Source: Acidobacteriota bacterium (GTDB lineage: Bacteria > Acidobacteriota > Terriglobia > Bryobacterales > UBA6623). Taken from it: a DNA stretch of 64,000 nt. Shown piece after piece: positions 60,782 through 64,000 of this stretch. The DNA lies in NCBI GenBank assembly GCA_016125275.1, contig WGMB01000002.1:565231-629230 (forward strand), read 5' to 3'. A model generated the notes under the pieces. It ran no database searches, was not told where the DNA came from, and saw only the letters and a list, made by a program, of their open reading frames with translations. Made by a program: the position numbers and the translations under genes. Each line of letters starts with the position of its first letter. Position 1 is the stretch's first letter.

Positions 60782-61633
60782 CTAGATCGTGCTCTTGACG
60801 ATCGACCGAATCCAGAAGAAAGCGGTCGCCTGCAGCAGGATCACCAGGCCCAGCAGGGCCTGCCCCCCAATCGTGCTGGACAGCAAGTCCCAGACGCCAG
60901 GGTCCATCAAGCAGACCAAGACCCCGAACAGCGGCGTGATCCACAAGATGATGTTCTGTTGGGCGCGGACTTCCGTCGTCTCGCTCACAATCTTCTGCCG
61001 CAACCGCGACAGAGAGCGAATCGACTCCGCCATCCGTTCGAGAACCTCCAACAGCCGGCCGCCCTGGTCGGCGCTGATCGCCAGGGCCGTCGCGACCATC
61101 CCGAAGCTCTCGTTGCCGACGCGGCCCCGCGCCCTTTCGAGCGATTCGGGGAGCCCCAGCCCGCTCTGCTCATGCTCTTGCGCCACTAGAGCCAGCTCTT
61201 GCCCGATCGGCCCCCCCGCGCGCTCCGCAGCGTCGGTGATTGCGCGCAGTAAGGAGCTTCCGGACCGCACCGAGCTCACCATCACGTCCACCACATCGGG
61301 CAAGCGTTCCTCGATCAGTTGAGAGCGCCGCTCTCGAGCCAGGGCGTAAAGCATCTCCGGCGCGCGATACAGGGCGTAGCCGATCAGCGGAGCCATCAGC
61401 ACCTTGCCGGCCGCCGCCAAGCCGATCACCGCCGCGGCAGGCGCCGCCTTGGCCGCCACCGCCACGCGCCGGCAGTCCTGTTGCGACCAGCCCAGAAACA
61501 GGTCGATGGACCAACGCCGATAGCGCTCCGCGTCCTCCCGGATCAGCCGCAGCAAAGGCTCCCACGCGGCGAAACAAGCCAGGCCCGCCGCCAGTCCCGT
61601 GCACAAGGTCGCCACCGCCAACATCAGCGTCAC
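60782..61633 (-). CDS. TadB-like type II/F secretion system protein (283 aa)
   Basis: The start is GTG at 61633, overlapping the CpaF stop by four bases (GTGA); the alternative ATG at 61624 is three codons downstream. Helices near residues 5-22, 62-92 and 225-275; the T2SS-F core contains EERLPDVVDVMVSSVRSGSSLLRAI and GLPESLERARGRVGNESF. Platform protein of the Tad machine with TadC. Direct coupling with the FHA-CpaF gene supports a complex. Confidence 0.9.
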   Translation of the reverse strand: MTLMLAVATLCTGLAAGLACFAAWEPLLRLIREDAERYRRWSIDLFLGWSQQDCRRVAVAAKAAPAAAVIGLAAAGKVLMAPLIGYALYRAPEMLYALARERRSQLIEERLPDVVDVMVSSVRSGSSLLRAITDAAERAGGPIGQELALVAQEHEQSGLGLPESLERARGRVGNESFGMVATALAISADQGGRLLEVLERMAESIRSLSRLRQKIVSETTEVRAQQNIILWITPLFGVLVCLMDPGVWDLLSSTIGGQALLGLVILLQATAFFWIRSIVKSTI

Positions 61634-63465
61634 ACCGAGTCCCCTCCCTCTTGGAACAGGCACTCCACCTTGGCGCCGACGTCCAGCAGCTCGGGCATGA
61701 ACGAGGGAACGTGCCCGGTGAACACCAAGCGCCGGGGCGGCAGCATCTGGTCCGTCTTCCGCTTGCGATAGCGGAAAATCTGCTCGATCACCAGCTCGCC
61801 GTCCTCCTCCTCGATGCCCAGCACCTCGCTGATCGAGACCACGCGCCGCATTCCCGGCCCCACACGGGAGATCTGCACGATCACCTGGACCGCGCTCGCC
61901 ACCTGTTCGCGAACGCCGCTGGCGGGCAGGTTCACGCCCTCGGCCTCGAGCGCCATCACTTCCAGCCTGCGCATCGCGTCCGCCGGTGAGTTCGCGTGAA
62001 CCGTCGTCATCGACCCGTCGTGGCCTGTGTTCATGGCCTGCAACATGTCGAGCGCCTCCCCGCCGCGGCACTCGCCCACGATGACCCGGTGCGGTCGCAT
62101 CCGTAGCGTGTTGCGGACGAGCTGCCGGATGCCGATCGCCGCTTCCCCTTCCATGTTGGGCGGCCGCGCCTGCAACGCCACCACATTGGGCTGCGACAGG
62201 CTCAGCTCGGCCGTGTCCTCCACGGTCACGATCCGCTCCTCGGCCGGAGCGCAGGACGCCAACGCGTTCAGCAGCGTGGTCTTGCCCGTCCCGGTTCCTC
62301 CGGAGATCACCAAGTTCTTCCGGGCCAGCACGCACGCCTGCAGAAAGTCCGCCACGCCCCGCGTGATCGTTCCGTTCATCGCCAAGTCCGCCAGACCCAG
62401 CCGTGTGGCGGCGAAACGGCGAATGGTCAGCGCCGGCCCGAGGACCGCCACGGGGGGAATGACCGCGTTCAGGCGCGAGCCGTCCTTTAGGCGGGAATCC
62501 ACCATCGGAGAGCTCTGATCGATCCTGCGTCCCTGGCGCGAGACGACTCGTTCGACGATCCTGCGAGAGACCTCCGGAGACAACATCACGCGGCCTGAAT
62601 CGAGCATCCGGCCGCCTTCCTCCACGAAGATCCGCCCGGTGGGCAGAACCATCACCTCCGTGATGTTCGGAGCCGACATCAGATCCTGCAGCGGACCCAG
62701 GCCGAACATCAGACTCGACAGGTGTTGCCGTAGCAGCTCATGGGAGAGCAGCCGCCGATCGGTCCCACTCAGCGCATCGCCTTGCTCCCGGAACAGCCAC
62801 GGCAGCAGGGCTCGCACACGTTCGGTCCGCTCGGCCTTGGAGTGGTCCGCGGCCAAGTCGATGCGTTGCTCGATGATCTCGAGCAGACGCGAGCGTTCGG
62901 TGCGACGCCCCGCTTCGGCGGGCGAACCCGTGTCGGTCTCTCGCCCGTGGATGCGGTCCATCAGCAACTGCTCGACCGCCCGCATCGCCAAATAGGCTTC
63001 CAGCTCGGGCGCAATTCGCAGCTCTCGAATCAGACCATTGAGCTCCTCAGCATGCCGCCGGCGGCCTTCAGCGTCGTCCTCGTCCGGCGAGACGTTTCGG
63101 AGTCGATCGAGGACGGCCGTATGCAACGCCTTCTCGATCTCGAACAGCTTTTCGGCCAGCCGTCCCGAGATGGGGCTGGCCTCGGTGGGCCGCCGCAAGT
63201 GAATCCGCCGGCTCCCCAGGGTCAGGTCGCACGAGGGGCCGCACTGCACCGACGATCCCCGCGGGATGGGGGTCCCATTGAAGAGAAGCCGCGCGCCGTC
63301 CAGGTTGCGAATCCTCCAGACGCCGACGGGGTCGCAGCGCAGGTCGCAGCTCTGCGGTCCCGCGTCCGACCGCGGCAGACGGATTCCGTCTTCGGGCGCG
63401 CTGCCAATGGAAACGCCCGCTTCCCGAATGCGTAGGATCGTTCGCCCGTCAACGATGCCAAACAT
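61630..63465 (-). CDS. FHA-CpaF fusion: secretion ATPase with N-terminal FHA-like domain (611 aa)
   Basis: Residues 1-95 form an FHA-like beta domain ([51 protein letters not shown]). A long helical linker follows (100-225). From about 240 on comes the full Cpa[41 protein letters not shown], Walker A GGTGTGKT (389-396), VEDTAEL, and [14 protein letters not shown] with [11 protein letters not shown]. The C-terminus is extended beyond the usual ([11 protein letters not shown]). Known: Tad pilus or secretion ATPase. FHA fusion suggests control by a Ser/Thr kinase. Ten bases separate it from CpaB. Confidence 0.92.
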   Translation of the reverse strand: MFGIVDGRTILRIREAGVSIGSAPEDGIRLPRSDAGPQSCDLRCDPVGVWRIRNLDGARLLFNGTPIPRGSSVQCGPSCDLTLGSRRIHLRRPTEASPISGRLAEKLFEIEKALHTAVLDRLRNVSPDEDDAEGRRRHAEELNGLIRELRIAPELEAYLAMRAVEQLLMDRIHGRETDTGSPAEAGRRTERSRLLEIIEQRIDLAADHSKAERTERVRALLPWLFREQGDALSGTDRRLLSHELLRQHLSSLMFGLGPLQDLMSAPNITEVMVLPTGRIFVEEGGRMLDSGRVMLSPEVSRRIVERVVSRQGRRIDQSSPMVDSRLKDGSRLNAVIPPVAVLGPALTIRRFAATRLGLADLAMNGTITRGVADFLQACVLARKNLVISGGTGTGKTTLLNALASCAPAEERIVTVEDTAELSLSQPNVVALQARPPNMEGEAAIGIRQLVRNTLRMRPHRVIVGECRGGEALDMLQAMNTGHDGSMTTVHANSPADAMRRLEVMALEAEGVNLPASGVREQVASAVQVIVQISRVGPGMRRVVSISEVLGIEEEDGELVIEQIFRYRKRKTDQMLPPRRLVFTGHVPSFMPELLDVGAKVECLFQEGGDSV

Positions 63466-63474
63466 GGCGGATCC

Positions 63475-64000
63475 TCACGGCTTCTCGACGCCGGCCAGCG
63501 CGAGCCGCACCCTCCCTTGGGAGAGATCCAGCAGGTGCAGGATCTCCGGCAGACTCGATTCCCGCACAACCACGGTGACGGTTCGATAGGCTTGGTCGCG
63601 GCCGGCGGCGTCCGGAACGATGGTCGCGTCGCCCACTGAGCGCACGACGGCCCCCGCCACGATTGGGCCGCTCGGCTTGTCCATCTTCGTCCCGTAAACG
63701 TCCACCACGTCTCCGGGGCGGACGAAGTACGCCACAGCCGCCGATTCGTCTTCAATCGGCAGCGCGATCGCCCGTTCCCCCGGTCCGATGGAGTCGCGAA
63801 TCCCAGGGTCTCCGTCGAATCGGAAGAAGCTCTGAAACAGCGGCTCGCCTTGCTCGATGCGCCGTACGATCGAAACTCCTTCGTAGGACTTGATCGCGTC
63901 CTTTTCGACGAACAGCGCTTTCAGCTGGTCTCGATCGGCGGCCGGTACGTGAATCGTGAGCGAATCGAAGTCCGCCCCGTCCACGGTCTCTCCGGCCCGC
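63475..64000 (-). CDS. CpaB/RcpC-like Tad pilus protein, N-terminus cut by the window edge
   Basis: The frame stays open to position 64000, so the gene continues to the right; the GTG at 63984 is not a likely start. Visible landmarks are of the SAF-type and RcpC parts of CpaB: SIVRRIEQGEPLFQSFF, GERAIALPIEDESAAVAYFV and PGDVVDVYGT. Length seen is 174 residues of an expected 250-300. Known: periplasmic protein of Tad/Flp pilus assembly. First seen gene of the minus-strand Tad unit (CpaB, FHA-CpaF, TadB, TadC). Confidence 0.88.
   Translation of the reverse strand, partial: RAGETVDGADFDSLTIHVPAADRDQLKALFVEKDAIKSYEGVSIVRRIEQGEPLFQSFFRFDGDPGIRDSIGPGERAIALPIEDESAAVAYFVRPGDVVDVYGTKMDKPSGPIVAGAVVRSVGDATIVPDAAGRDQAYRTVTVVVRESSLPEILHLLDLSQGRVRLALAGVEKP

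Overview
The window is about 64 kb of GC-rich bacterial chromosome (roughly 60-68 % GC by eye). Gene content points to an acidobacterium of the Bryobacter/Solibacter type. Markers are a TIGR03437-type C-terminal domain (a family named for Solibacter), a very large Oar-like TonB-dependent receptor with an N-terminal carboxypeptidase-regulatory domain, Tat-exported DUF1501 and DUF1552 proteins, a DUF1592-type cytochrome c, an FG-GAP lipoprotein and an M14 peptidase. This assignment is inferred from families, not from a marker gene.

Left part (1-27 kb). The window opens inside a di-haem cytochrome c peroxidase fused to a TIGR03437 domain. A chain of four overlapping micro-genes (1737-2412) follows. 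Next come an exported methyltransferase-like protein, an FG-GAP lipoprotein, a caspase-FGE fusion, the TonB receptor, a fibre-like secreted protein and an orphan DUF1501 protein. A sugar-type ABC transporter is split in two: the binding lipoprotein lies at 16.5 kb and the ATPase plus permease at 20.2-22.7 kb. Between them sit a PilZ-DnaJ fusion, an RraA-like protein and a gene with a deoxyribosyltransferase-like (TIR-like) effector domain.

Middle part (27-49 kb). A DUF1592/DUF1552 pair is followed by aat. A housekeeping cluster def-fmt-argJ plus a small exported protein lies on the minus strand. Then come a LytTR response regulator, cell-surface genes (glycosyltransferases, an M14 peptidase, a methyltransferase) and a small-GTPase/roadblock module (46.1-48.3 kb). 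A truncated substrate-binding protein gene abuts a tRNA-Val(CAC).

Right part (49-64 kb) is the most unusual region. Downstream of the tRNA, a tightly packed plus-strand operon of nine genes (49594-59814) encodes an E1-like adenylating enzyme, a tandem ubiquitin-like protein ending in Gly-Gly-Lys-Pro, an E2-like conjugating enzyme with HPN motif and catalytic Cys, and a membrane-spanning protein with two intact JAMM deubiquitinase domains. It continues with a vWA membrane protein carrying a RING-like zinc finger, an FHA membrane protein, a CpaF/TadA ATPase, a small membrane protein and a prepilin-like peptide. Facing it on the minus strand is a Tad secretion set: CpaB (cut by the window end), FHA-CpaF, TadB and TadC. 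Together they look like a membrane-bound ubiquitin-like modification pathway (E1, E2, Ubl, JAB, candidate E3) coupled to a Tad-type pilus or secretion machine. A short motif, Ile-Lys-aromatic-Gly, recurs in three otherwise unrelated proteins of the operon and may be a docking or modification signal.
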